Shown here piece by piece: positions 36,961 to 46,592 of a DNA stretch of 64,000 bases. The notes beneath the pieces are model-generated. The model saw only the letters and a program-made list of their open reading frames with translations. It searched no databases and was not told the origin of the DNA. The position numbers and the translations under genes were made by a program. The stretch lies in contig JAYKKM010000026.1 of assembly GCA_035772405.1 (NCBI GenBank), positions 582,001-646,000 of the forward strand. Direction: 5' to 3'. This DNA is from Chrysogorgia sp. JL179-B06 (lineage: Eukaryota > Cnidaria > Anthozoa > Scleralcyonacea > Chrysogorgiidae). Each line of letters starts with the position of its first letter. Within the stretch, counting starts at the first letter, position 1.

Positions 36961-37083
36961 GTAATAGCATGACATGAGGGAAATTAGTGATTAAATGCCC
37001 CGGAGGCGAGGGAGGTTTGTGGAGTTCTACAAACCTGCTGAGGGGACATCACTAATTTTCCGATATGTCATGCTATTATTGGT
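36961..37083. repeat. Imperfect hairpin between convergent genes
   Basis: AATAGCATGACATG...AAATTAGTGA pairs with TCACTAATTT...ATGTCATGCTATT, and the centre has its own stem AGGTTTGT...ACAAACCT. It lies between the 3' ends of the two nested-element genes. It may be a small MITE or a 3'-processing structure. The rest of 36,777-37,483 is AT-rich with no gene seen. Confidence 0.65.
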
Positions 37084-37483
37084 AATAGTATGATCACCGA
37101 GATACCGTAATTAGTTTCTACTAATTTACTAAATTGTCCGCTCGACCAGGTGATTTAGTCTAAATCGCCCGCTCAGAGAGAATTTAGAGATTAAATTCCC
37201 TTTGAGAACAATAGATGTATATAACAGTGGTGTATTGTATGTAGTGTTTAACTGAACTCCCAAATGGACACAAAGACAAGAATAATTTACATAGTTTAAA
37301 ACAATTTATTACAACTAACATTAATAAATAATACAAAGCAACAGTAGTGTAGGTAGTCCTTAAAATAGGTGAATGACAATTTTCACAGTGCAATACTAGT
37401 ATTTTCTATTTACATTAGTTTATAAATTAGTATATTAAAATTGTTTTACATTATTGTTGTCATGGCATGATTTGTAGCGACTA

Positions 37484-39639
37484 TTAAAGGACAACATTTT
37501 CCATTTGTTCCCTGCCTTCAATAACAGCCTTACGGCACTCAACTCTATATGCAGTGGTAAATGCAAACTGCGAACGTGAAAATTTAGCAATCACAGTGAG
37601 ACAAAGGTCATTTGACCTCTTCACTTGCACCTCAGTGATAAATTTAAAAAATGCATCCTCTGCTCTTCCAACCTTATAATCCCATTCCTTGCCCAATACT
37701 GAATCCAAAAACTCAAAATCACCTTCACTTAAAAGAGAAAACTTAACTACTCCACTCAAAGATAAACCAAAAATCTTACTGTCCAATATTACATCTGATG
37801 GCCCTAAACTAACCCTCATACAATTCAAATTACCAAATCCACCCTGCAATCCATTACGCACAGCATGCCCTAAAACCATTTTCCTCGCGATAATTCTTAC
37901 ACCGACACTGACAACACCTGACATAAAATTAGAAAATTCAACAAACCCATCCTGCTCAACCTTTTCCTTCAGACAACCCTTTAAACAAACCTTTCCTCCA
38001 GAATACCAAATAATATAATTAATATTACAAGTAATAATAAAATCATCCCTTAAACCAGAGTCATGCACATTCACCAACTTTGCAGATACACAACCACCAT
38101 CAAAAGACATCCCACAAATTACAAAAGGCAACCCAACCCCTTCAACAGACACAATATCCCCAACCTTCAACCACATCCCATCATCTCGCAAACAATAAAT
38201 TAGAGGCATTTTCTCTGTGATTTCTGCATCTCCTGGAAACTGACTACAATTCTTGGTTTCTAAATGGTCTTTCTGCATGATGGCCAATTTACTTTTCTTC
38301 GCCTTCCCACCGTTTGACTTGCGGAAGCCAGTACTTTTGTCACAGGGTGGGGAGCAGATTTCATGACCACATACTTCTTTTTTCCCACCATCATTAATAA
38401 GTTCAACCTGATTGGTACAGAAAACATCTTAATTAAGTGAGGTCATTCATTGCAAATGCCATTGCAAATTCATTCTAACGCCAGATGATTTTACTCGTCA
38501 ATTGGGAACCTCTGGGGGTTAATGGGTTAAGCAGGCTATAATAAGTAAGTTGCCAAGTGGCAACCAATGCGGTTCAATGCCAATCATGGGCATAAAGGGT
38601 TAGTGTAAATAATAATTAACAAAAAATAATAAAATAACTTACAACTACAAAATACAAATTGTATGCACTTTAACAGGCATGCTGTGTGGAACATTACAAT
38701 TTACTTACAATAAGCTTGCCCGCGATTGGATCCACTTGAAGGATGGACACTTCTGTCACCTCTCCAGCATGATTTACATGAATCTTGTCTCCTCTTTCGA
38801 ATCGCTTCAAGTTGTCTGGCTATATAACAAGGTCAGATCAATATATTAATAGACAGATCATGTGAAAATCAAATCTTCCTGTATCGCACGAAATGAGAAG
38901 ATGAAACACTAGTAAAATTTGTTTAATAGGTTTCCACACTGTGTAGGCTACATCAAACCCCCTACAATGACAAGACCGGCTGAAATGGGCTATTCCATTT
39001 AATAGCCATACCAGGTGTGCTGAGCCAAGACGAAATATTCTTGACCAAACCGAAAAATTCAGCCCGACAGAGTAATTTATATGAAATTTATACTTGCCAA
39101 GAGGTAATTTTTACTTTTCTACAGGCATGCCCCCTATCAAGGATTTTACACGAGTGGTGGAAGTAATATTTTACGAATGAGCGAAGCGAAAGAGTAAAAT
39201 ATTGTTTTCACCACGAGAAGATAAAATTCATATCTTCAAGCCACTGTGTAATGTTCTTTTTATTATATGGAAACAACACGATAAACCTTCAATTTGCGGT
39301 TGGGGGGGGGGGGGGGTGTGTACATATTAAATGGGATACTATAGCCCAATGCATCAGCTCAGTCTGTGCTGCCAAGGATATATATTTGGATACATTTTTA
39401 ACAAATCTAACAGGCATAATGATACTTACAATGCTAGAGTTTCTGCATCTCTTCTTTGGTAGCTCGATATGCGTCTCGGGCCTTACTTCTTCTTCAGACA
39501 CGAAGCAATCCCATGTGTTGCTAAAGCCATCGAAGGAGACACGGTAGTTCTTGTCGTCTCTGCCAGTAATCGTTCCTTTTGCCCACACACCATACTCATC
39601 TAGGGCTTCCACCTTATCGCCAACGCTGCAGTTGTTCAT
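37484..39639 (-). CDS. Three-exon gene with N-terminal Tudor-like domain (414 aa)
   Basis: Exons are 39,639-39,430, 38,819-38,709 and 38,407-37,484. Both donors read GTAAGT, the acceptors are TATATAG and CAATCAG, and both introns are phase 0, giving 70 + 37 + 307 codons without a stop. Residues ~5-55 look like a Tudor/Agenet-type barrel (VGDKVEALDEYGVWAKGTI...YRVSFDGF). Exon 2 (ERGDKIHVNHAGEVTEV) could be a second such unit. Exon 3 has MWLKVGDIVSVEGVGLPFV, again barrel-like, then a region I do not recognise. Such domains bind methylated histones or DNA-associated proteins in other families, so a chromatin-targeting accessory of the nested transposon is plausible. It is convergent with the BRCT/HMG gene. 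An upstream in-frame ATG at 39,798 exists, but the Tudor start at 39,639 fits domain size better. Confidence 0.62.
38470..38533 (-). repeat. Second copy of the TTAACCCCCAGAGG-type repeat, inverted
   Basis: TCTAACGCCAGATGATTTTACTCGTCAATTGGGAACC followed by TCTGGGGGTTAATGGGTTAA is the inverse of the repeat at 33,979. It lies in intron 2 of the Tudor-like gene and appears truncated on its left. Confidence 0.65.
39301..39316. repeat. Poly-G run
   Basis: About fourteen or more G residues follow GGTT in intron 1 of the Tudor-like gene. The exact length is likely to vary between reads. Confidence 0.8.
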
Positions 39640-39877
39640 TTTTAGAAAGTACGTTGCAAATTCGCCTTCGAACGGTTGATAAGTTTTCCAATGACGACTG
39701 ACGAGTAACGAGTTTGTTTTCGAAGCTGTGACTAAAGACACGCGAAAGCACTGGGTACTAGCAAGCGTTACCGCGGAAACGGCTTGGCAACTGACCAATC
39801 GCAGCGCTTAGCAGTGAAATGATTCCCAGAGAACATTGCGAGTATAAATTACACACTTAGTCGGGGCGCATGTTGTA

Positions 39878-40084
39878 ATGGTCTTGTGCACAGTCTATCG
39901 CTAGCACGTCAGGGTCGCGTACATATTTCCAATCTTGGTACGCATTGTTCCACTCGAAAGTAGGACAAATCAACACAATGTAGTCAAATTTGCCACGATA
40001 CTCAGATTCCAGTGTTTTGAGTAAATAATGTGTCTTTCCACAAGCTGTCATACCAACAATTAGCGCATTAAACGGAGTTTCCAT
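39878..40084 (-). pseudogene. Packaging ATPase, N-terminal part
   Basis: It starts at the ATG at 40,084, 15 bp after the capsid gene stop. The first 69 codons include Walker A VGMTACGKTHYLL and the conserved ILICPTF-like strand (YIVLICPTFEWNNAYQ). The reading leaves the family pattern at CAQDH and stops a few codons later in nested-element DNA (TAA near 39,857). The Walker B half is at 31,053-31,445. Together they would make the usual ~200-residue Polinton ATPase. Confidence 0.9.
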
Positions 40085-40099
40085 TAAATTGCGTTTGAT

Positions 40100-41338
40100 T
40101 TAATACTGGATTGATTGCAACCCGTTGTTCATAAAGTTGACTAATCCATCACTCATCACAAACACCCTGCACATGACATTTGCAGTCGTCGCTTTCTTAG
40201 TGATTTCAAGAAGCACACCAGATTGTGTGTTCACAATTTTCTTGCCAGTGGCCACATTGCGATTATCTTGAACGCTCCTCAAGTCAATGACTAACGCGAA
40301 GCCACTTTGGTAGAATTTCTGTATAGTCATGAACTGAGCGTGTTCTTCACCCAACCCAAACAATCGTTTCGCTTCTGCGTAGAACTTCGACTTTGGGATG
40401 CCTTGTGAGTACACGCTATTTGGCACACCTTCAATTGTGACTCTAACACTCTCGATATTTGGGTAGAGAAACTCCTCACTGTCTGTTCGCACCTTATTCG
40501 TGAATAGCAGCACAATCGCCTTCATGCTTTTTCTTGGTAGATTAACATTCTCGTTCACAATGGTTATGCCTTTATCCCATTCAGTGGTTTTCATCAACGT
40601 GACGTGTTCGTATGACAAACTACGGCCACTTGCATAGCCCGACGTTATTTCATCAGAGAGCTCCTGGTTATCAATCGTCTCATACTCAAGCTCGAGGTTC
40701 TCCAGAGTGTATCCACCTACACTCTCATTGAATTGTGCCACCATGATGTCTGTGGCCTTCGGAAGTGTGATCACATACTGCAAGTTGTTATTCATGCTAA
40801 AAGGAGCGTACAACCCATGATCATCCATGATTTTACCAAGCTTTATTCGCTGTTTCGTTCCAATCACACCAAACATTAACGCGTCACTAACTTTAGCAAC
40901 GTTTCCACTTGTCGCACCACTGTCATCCTTAGAAATTAGCTTTCTCAAGTTCTCACCACCAACACCATAGTCAATCATTTGGTCTCGCGCAGTAACACTT
41001 TCCCAAAGGTCGCGATAAACGCCAGTGTAATTTTCCCCAGTGTTGTCATACACAGTCTCCCCAGCTAGTCTCACAACAAGTTTCTCACAAAGTAACTTGC
41101 TTACATTATTCAAGAACCAACTTTTGTCATTCGCATTCTTAAAGTCGAGCACTAGACCCAACGATCCAGGCACCAAACAGCTACTAACCTTGAGCTTCGG
41201 CACATCAATGTAAAGTTCCTCACCAGGACTGACTTTATTAGGGTTCAACGTGATCACATGCTGTGTTCTCACCCCTTTTATGACACCCATGGTCGCTCGT
41301 CTAAAACCAGGACTCAATTCTGCTGACGTGACGTTCAT
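40100..41338 (-). CDS. Major capsid protein, double jelly-roll (412 aa)
   Basis: Length, position next to the packaging ATPase and sequence style fit the Polinton major capsid protein. Recognisable features are an early HVITLNPNKVSPGEELYIDVPKL strand region, the segment FKNANDKSWFLNNVSKLLCEKLVVRLAGETVYDN that begins the first jelly roll, and a long second barrel with YEHVTLMKTTEWD. The family forms hexon-like trimers that tile icosahedral capsids. The frame is intact. Gene order capsid-ATPase is leftward with 15-bp spacing, suggesting joint late expression. Assigned by family resemblance, not by structure. Confidence 0.85.
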   Translation of the reverse strand: MNVTSAELSPGFRRATMGVIKGVRTQHVITLNPNKVSPGEELYIDVPKLKVSSCLVPGSLGLVLDFKNANDKSWFLNNVSKLLCEKLVVRLAGETVYDNTGENYTGVYRDLWESVTARDQMIDYGVGGENLRKLISKDDSGATSGNVAKVSDALMFGVIGTKQRIKLGKIMDDHGLYAPFSMNNNLQYVITLPKATDIMVAQFNESVGGYTLENLELEYETIDNQELSDEITSGYASGRSLSYEHVTLMKTTEWDKGITIVNENVNLPRKSMKAIVLLFTNKVRTDSEEFLYPNIESVRVTIEGVPNSVYSQGIPKSKFYAEAKRLFGLGEEHAQFMTIQKFYQSGFALVIDLRSVQDNRNVATGKKIVNTQSGVLLEITKKATTANVMCRVFVMSDGLVNFMNNGLQSIQY

Positions 41339-41368
41339 ATACTTTACATATGTTTTATCACTACCGTT

Positions 41369-42571
41369 TTAGTTTATAGTAGTCATAAGCAAACCACGCA
41401 AGTACCACCGCGAGTCACACAGATTTTGAGCCAACCAGGCGAGACCCTTTGCACCTGTCATCAACGCATTATAAACTAAGTTAGCCAACCCAACAGTCTT
41501 CATTATCGTGTTTTTAACAGCCTGTGCGAATGACCTCGTAGCCATAGCGCCTTTCATAACAGCGGACCTCCCAGCGATAATAATTGTTGTTATAATCCCA
41601 GCCATTGAAATTGCTACAGCGCTCAACCCAACCATATTCTCTTTAGCCCATTCCTTGAATTTCTGAAATCTGTCAATGTCGACTTCCTGTTGCTCTCTAA
41701 CCTCTTCTATTTGCCGCTGTCCTAAAGTTCTGTATTTAGCTCGCGTAAGTCCAATCACTCTTTCATGTAGATCAATATACTCTTCATTCTCTGCGATCGT
41801 AAGGTCATCTCTATCAAGCTCTGCTATTTTTTCGTTTGTGCGTTCTATCGCTTCTTGAAAGTGGTCTGCTTGTATTTACAGTGCGCCATCATCACCTATT
41901 CTCGATTCACGCAACACACCATCGCTCGGGTTAGTCACACCATTCAGATCGCGGTTCTCGTTTGGTGTTAGCCTAGGTATGTCATGATAGTCCACTCTTG
42001 TTTCAATTACTGGGAAGTCATCTGGGATTACTTCTGCTGTGACAGCTGTTGTTTCTGTATTCTCAGGGATTTGGCCAACTAACTGTTTGAACTGCTCAAT
42101 AGCTCTTTTACTATTGTTATCTTTACTGTAGATCAAATCATCTCCTTTAGGTTTTAGAATTCGCCTGGGTCCTCCATACTTACCATGTGTGCCTATTGGT
42201 TTGAAAAGAATAGCCCCTGAGTCCGTAACCTGTGACCTATTAACTATTTCCCTTGACGCGTCGTTGTGGCCAAGTCCTTTTTTGTACAATTCATTTATTT
42301 TCTTATTTATTAGCTTGATTCTTTTTACTTCGTTTTTTATTAACTCTTTGTTGAGCGCTTTTAGTTCACCAAATCTTCTCTTCATTTCGTCCTCCTCTTC
42401 AAAAGCTAAACTGTAACTTGTGTCATTGACGTCGCCATATGACTCCTGTTCGACAAACTCTACTGTTGGGACCTCTGTGTTAGTTCCCCTTATTGTCACC
42501 GTTTTACCATCGTCAGTGTCAATGAACGACGTCTCTTTTTGCCCACCTCGCCTTCTAGCTAGCACTGACAC
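41369..42571 (-). pseudogene. Structural-type protein with hydrophobic C-terminus, interrupted by an in-frame stop
   Basis: The frame opened by ATG 42,571 runs 231 codons, hits TAA at 41,878-41,876 and then continues open in the same frame to 41,369. The downstream part has no ATG until deep inside it. This suggests one ~400-residue protein with a nonsense mutation, or stop-codon readthrough. The first part is charged, with a coiled-coil-like segment (EDEMKRRFGELKALNKELIKNE). The second has a helix (EEVREQQEVDIDRFQKFKEW) and a hydrophobic region (VGLSAVAISMAGIITTIIIAG). Its place between integrase and capsid genes is where other Polintons keep PX/PW-type proteins of uncertain function; I do not name it further. 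Confidence 0.6.
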
Positions 42572-42779
42572 TTCTTATCTTATTCACAATGTCGATACTG
42601 TTGTCATAATTAACACGAACGTCTTTCGGCATCTCATTCGTACCGTACTCAAGGGTTGTATCGCTGAGCCACTTATCAGTAGCGGCAAGCTCCTCTTCTA
42701 GTTGCTCATCAGTGGCGTCATCATACTCATCGAAGTTTTCCATCTCGAAGTCATCAAAACCTTCCCCACCTTCAGCCAT
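42555..42779 (-). CDS. Small acidic protein (74 aa)
   Basis: The N-terminal half is very acidic (GEGFDDFEMENFDEYDDATDEQLEEE) and the C-terminal half neutral. It has an ATG start after a short leader. Its 3' end overlaps the next gene's start by 17 bp. A truncated second copy of its 5' end lies at 43,246-43,330. The function is unknown. Confidence 0.6.
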   Translation of the reverse strand: MAEGGEGFDDFEMENFDEYDDATDEQLEEELAATDKWLSDTTLEYGTNEMPKDVRVNYDNSIDIVNKIRSVSAS

Positions 42780-43408
42780 ATTACATTAGCTTACATTTTG
42801 AATATCGCTTTCCGGTATCCATGAATCACGTTTACTCTCACAACCTAACCAACGGTAAGACAAGGCTTGCGAAGTAAAGAGAGTTCCACAAACATTTTTT
42901 ACTGAGAGAAAGTTTCACAGATATTTTTATTGAGTTAAAAATGTCTTTAAAAAGTGCTTGAACAGTTGCCACTTTGAGCATCGTCTCAACAACAAGAGTG
43001 GTTGTTAGTTTGACTCATTACTCGCTGTCTAAAAAGTCTCTTTACAATAGTCAGACTAGGTTTGTGAAATAAAGAGAGCTCCACAAACATTTTCGTTGAG
43101 GGAAAGTTTCGCAGATATTTTTATCGAGTTGAAAACGTCTTTAAAAAGTGCTAGAGCAGTTGTCATTTTGAGTGTCGTCTCAACAACAAGAGTGGTTGCT
43201 AGTTTGACTCATTACTCGTTGTCTAAAAAGTCTCTTTACAATACCCTTCCTCTAATTGCTCATCAGTGGCGCCTTCGTACACATCGAAGTTTTCCATATC
43301 AAAGTCGTCGAGATCTCCCCATGCACCTTCAACCAAATTACATTAACTCACATTTTGGATATCGCTTTCTGGTATCCACGAGTTATGTTTACTTTCATAA
43401 CCCAACCA
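42691..43408. repeat. A-B-B-A duplication between acidic gene and integrase
   Basis: Block A (42,691-42,853 and 43,246-43,408) spans the start of the acidic gene and the end of the integrase chromodomain. Two ~195-bp copies of block B (42,855-43,049 and 43,050-43,243) lie between, each with AAAGAGAG(T/C)TCCACAAACATTTT and ending CTAAAAAGTCTCTTTACAATA. The left A holds a spare chromodomain end, and the right A a spare, truncated acidic gene start. B shows no convincing gene. Confidence 0.8.
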
Positions 43409-44455
43409 TTTGACCAGCGCCATCTTCTCTCCTCTGACTTTCTTTCTTTTCAGGACCTTTTCAACTCTGTACACATCGTCACCATGTTTCTTATTAACCA
43501 ACGATAGTTCCTGTTCATAAAATTTACCAATAATCTGTTCACCACTTATGTCCTCAATTTCATACACATTCGGATCACCACGAATAACTTTCACCACTTT
43601 AAACAGCTCTTCAGTGAAGTTAGCTTCATAGCCCTTTGTGAACACGCTCTTGTACTTACTAATTCTCACTGATTCACCAACCTTGAACTTTGGCAATGGG
43701 TTGTCCGCAAATTGATGACCAAACAAAGTGGTCCAAACTTCACCTTCGTTTGACTTATCGACATCCTTTGGCTTCATCATAATGCTGCGATTCACATTGC
43801 TATTGTAATTGTCCACAAACTGATCCAAAACGTCAACCCATTTGTACGTCCCGCGGGTGTAAAAGTACTTCCACATAATGCTCTTGAGACTTCTATTGAA
43901 ACGCTCAACAACAGCAGCCTTTTTATCACTCTTAGTGCTGAAATATTCAACACCATGTTCTTTCAGCAAACTTTTCACACCAACGTTGTAGAATTCAAGT
44001 CCATCATCAAATTGAGCTAACTTAGGTGTGGTTCCAAACCGATCTTTAAAGTCATTCAACAACTTTCCAACAGCCTTAGTCATGTTCTTAGTGTCTTTTC
44101 TATAAACTGCAATGCCAAAAGCGTATCTACTCAATATTTCAATGCCTGCTAGTATCCAATAATACCCTTTGTTCTGTTTTGAATACTTACTCATGTCCAC
44201 TAAGTCCATTTGGAGCTCTTCACCAAGAAACCCGACAAAGGTCGCACGGAACTTATGTCTTCTCACAATAGGTTTGTACCTAGTGTAAGTGTCCTGCGCT
44301 GTCAACCATTCTTTCACTGTTTTTCTAGTTACTCTCAATCCGTCTCCTAACGCACTTTGATACAGCCTCTCTACACCACTGTACCCTGTCTTAGGATTAT
44401 AATAGATGTCTCTCAACCCTTGCTCTGTTTCCACACCAAGCTCCATAAAATTCAC
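43343..44455 (-). CDS. Polinton integrase with C-terminal chromodomain (370 aa)
   Basis: This is a retroviral/Ty3-type DDE integrase. The catalytic triad is visible as Asp in MDLVDMSKYS, Asp in LAQFDDGLEFYN and Glu in AAVVERFNRSLK, with expected spacing. The C-terminus has a chromodomain (YRVEKVLKRKKVRGEKMALVKWLGY...SWIPESDI), as in many Polinton integrases, thought to direct integration to chromatin. The N-terminal ~85 residues resemble the zinc-less leader of this group. The frame is intact. The ATG lies just after the stop of the penton-like gene, which it overlaps by four bases. Confidence 0.93.
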   Translation of the reverse strand: MNFMELGVETEQGLRDIYYNPKTGYSGVERLYQSALGDGLRVTRKTVKEWLTAQDTYTRYKPIVRRHKFRATFVGFLGEELQMDLVDMSKYSKQNKGYYWILAGIEILSRYAFGIAVYRKDTKNMTKAVGKLLNDFKDRFGTTPKLAQFDDGLEFYNVGVKSLLKEHGVEYFSTKSDKKAAVVERFNRSLKSIMWKYFYTRGTYKWVDVLDQFVDNYNSNVNRSIMMKPKDVDKSNEGEVWTTLFGHQFADNPLPKFKVGESVRISKYKSVFTKGYEANFTEELFKVVKVIRGDPNVYEIEDISGEQIIGKFYEQELSLVNKKHGDDVYRVEKVLKRKKVRGEKMALVKWLGYESKHNSWIPESDIQNVS

Positions 44456-45150
44456 ACAATATACAGTTCCAATAGCACCGCGCCAATTTTAAGATCGTCG
44501 TTATTTGGTTTGACGCGAAATGTCATACTTGAGTAAACACCTTTTTTAATATTCACCTTGGACTCGATGTCCACATGGCGTTGCACTGACCCCTTCAAAG
44601 ACTGTTCGGTGGGTATTGGCAACGTTGTGATCACATCGCTACGCTTCCCATCAATACCCACATTGCTCTCCGTCTCAACAACGTCACACGAAACTTCTAT
44701 GTACTTCAGACCTCTATACATGTCGACCTCGTTTGGGCTAGTGTGCCACTGTAAGTCGTTCTGAATCACCTCACCTCTCGCGAAACCAAGTAGAGGCCCA
44801 AGGGTGTCTAACACAGCTGAACTACTAACCTTGACTCTACATTTGCTTGTGGGTGTCAGTTTCTCTATCTCAAGTTTCACCTTATGCTCGTTAGACTCAT
44901 GTTTTAAGACTTTGACCAATGCGTCGAAGCTAAAGTACCCTTCACCCACTTTAATCTTCTTAAAAGAGCCAACCCTAGAGTCGTCCAGCGTGAAGACCTG
45001 AATGCTGTCGTCATTTGTTGTGTTATGGTAGTCCCAAAACACAGTGGCTGTCTTGACCATAATGTATGGGTTATCATGTATGACCATCATCGCGTTGTCA
45101 AAGGACACAACTTTTTCCGCACCCTCAACGAGTACCGTCAACTTTCGCAT
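44452..45150 (-). CDS. Probable minor capsid (penton-like) protein (232 aa)
   Basis: I chose the ATG at 45,150 (MRKLTVLVEGAEK) over an upstream in-frame ATG at 45,210, which lies beyond the start of the divergent gene. The protein is beta-rich and contains VLDTLGPLLGFARG and YRGLKYIEVSCDVVE, which resemble Polinton minor capsid proteins with a single jelly roll that fill capsid vertices. It is not a confident match by eye; other virion proteins are possible. The gene is first in the leftward block, with a 24-bp gap to the rightward block. Confidence 0.55.
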   Translation of the reverse strand: MRKLTVLVEGAEKVVSFDNAMMVIHDNPYIMVKTATVFWDYHNTTNDDSIQVFTLDDSRVGSFKKIKVGEGYFSFDALVKVLKHESNEHKVKLEIEKLTPTSKCRVKVSSSAVLDTLGPLLGFARGEVIQNDLQWHTSPNEVDMYRGLKYIEVSCDVVETESNVGIDGKRSDVITTLPIPTEQSLKGSVQRHVDIESKVNIKKGVYSSMTFRVKPNNDDLKIGAVLLELYIV

Positions 45151-45174
45151 TATGTATAACATACAGTATATTAT

Positions 45175-46590
45175 ATGCAGAAAGCCCTTCACGACTACTA
45201 TGGAAAGCATTACGAACGTGCGATGGCGAACACATCAAAGGCTACACACGACGCAAAGGCAGACCTCATCAAAAAGTACCCTCTCGCTACTTTAAACAAA
45301 TTCGAGTTCTATCCAAATATTTCACAAGATGGTAAAGTCCTAGGTGTTGACGTGTACTTCAGAAACAACGACATCCTCAGCACAGACATAACCAGCACAA
45401 CCTTCAAAAACTATAAGAACATGTGGAAGTGGCTACACAATAGTAAGTTCCCAATAATATGGCAAGGCGGTGGAACTATCCAACCACTACCAAAAGGTCA
45501 TAAGAACCACTGGGGACTTTGGGATGGCTACCCAACAGAAAATGTGTTGAATTATCCAGTGAATAACTTCAAAGTCTTTGTTAACCAAAATAGCTACTTC
45601 ATGTCAAAGCTACCAACCTTACAAATCACTACGTCAAAGACCATGTCGAAGTGGGATGACAGCGAATCTTACTATCGCGTCGTGTTTGCTACGTATTGTG
45701 CAAGTTTCTGCTGTGGAGTCTCACTGCAACATTTATCAGTGTCACAAGAAGTTCACCCCGTGGTCACAAGTGTGATGAGATTTCATATGTACTTCACCAT
45801 TAGAAGACTTCTCAGAAGAATGGAAGGTGGTGAGACCATGAAATCAATAAGTAGAGAATTTAACGCTTCCGAATTGTATGGTAAGATTTCCAAGATTCCC
45901 AGAAAACATTACTACCAGAATAAAGTCCTGAGCGATGGCACTTTAGGCGAATCCAGAGTCTACACACTCTACAACGTTCAGAACGATTATAAACGATACG
46001 TCGCGCGATTGTCAGACGGCTTCACCAACATTGGATTGCAATATCTAAATCAGAGCATAGAAGCCTTTGTGTACTCCACACTTGGTGCGCAAGCGAGAAC
46101 ACGTGTGTCGGTCGTTGGTGGTTCTGCAGGAAGTTTAGAAACCCAACAAGAATTCCGCAAGTTGTTTTCTGACAGTGTTATCAACTATGACGTATCGACA
46201 TGGATTCTCAACATGAATAAATCGATTAGAGACACCAACGTTGTCCAGAATCTTGCAGTGTCGCCAAGTACATGGTTAATGCCAAGTAATGTGGTGATTC
46301 TCAAGAATAAAATCGCTGGGTACAACAACTTATTAAAGATTGCCACAGAGTCCATGAAATTTGGAGTGAATACTCGCTTGAATGCGATGACACCAACGAC
46401 TGTGGCTAAAAAAGTCCACCAAGAAAATGTGGTGACTAACTTAGTAGTACCACCCGTGAAGAAAACAATGGTCGCCACCAATCAGAAGGCACAGACCACC
46501 ACAAGTAAGTCAGACACGACAACGCTAGCGATAGTGTTAGGGTTCTCAGCAGTCTCTGGCTATCTACTAACCAAATACACCTTGAAGTAG
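45175..46590 (+). CDS. Polinton hypothetical protein with C-terminal membrane segment (471 aa)
   Basis: I do not recognise a family. There is a mixed alpha/beta N-terminal region with many aromatic residues (FYPNISQDGKVLGVDVYF, KNMWKWLHNSKFPIIWQ) and a Thr/Ser/Lys-rich linker near residues 415-450. A single C-terminal hydrophobic helix follows (LAIVLGFSAVSGYLLTKYTL). It starts the rightward block, with TATATTATATG just before the ATG and 24 bp from the divergent penton-like gene. A virion-associated or membrane-anchored role is possible but only inferred. Confidence 0.7.
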   Translation: MQKALHDYYGKHYERAMANTSKATHDAKADLIKKYPLATLNKFEFYPNISQDGKVLGVDVYFRNNDILSTDITSTTFKNYKNMWKWLHNSKFPIIWQGGGTIQPLPKGHKNHWGLWDGYPTENVLNYPVNNFKVFVNQNSYFMSKLPTLQITTSKTMSKWDDSESYYRVVFATYCASFCCGVSLQHLSVSQEVHPVVTSVMRFHMYFTIRRLLRRMEGGETMKSISREFNASELYGKISKIPRKHYYQNKVLSDGTLGESRVYTLYNVQNDYKRYVARLSDGFTNIGLQYLNQSIEAFVYSTLGAQARTRVSVVGGSAGSLETQQEFRKLFSDSVINYDVSTWILNMNKSIRDTNVVQNLAVSPSTWLMPSNVVILKNKIAGYNNLLKIATESMKFGVNTRLNAMTPTTVAKKVHQENVVTNLVVPPVKKTMVATNQKAQTTTSKSDTTTLAIVLGFSAVSGYLLTKYTLK

Positions 46591-46592
46591 TA

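Larger units (their letters stand above)
31446..39877. mobile_element. Nested 8.4-kb transposon inserted in the Polinton ATPase gene
   Basis: The borders are inferred from where the ATPase reading departs from family expectation on each side. Both ends carry the same inverted motif: GCCCCGACAATTTGTGTAA at 31,463 and the inverse of GCCCCGACTAAGTGTGTAA ending at 39,867. Outside this, CATG occurs on both sides (31,450 and 39,869 regions). No clean target duplication could be fixed. Contents: one rightward multi-exon gene with BRCT and HMG-box domains, one leftward three-exon gene with a Tudor-like start, a SINE pair and small repeats. I cannot assign it to a named superfamily. Confidence 0.7.

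Noticed and set aside
37689..38018. Rightward frame opposite exon 3 of the Tudor-like gene
   Set aside because: Antisense shadow; the leftward gene has consistent exons and splice sites.
38470..38533. Terminal repeat of the nested element
   Set aside because: The sequence is internal, has an inverted partner only in another intron and belongs to a separate short repeat.
46185..46481. Leftward frames within the 471-aa and fibre-like genes
   Set aside because: Antisense shadows without start context or recognisable motifs.
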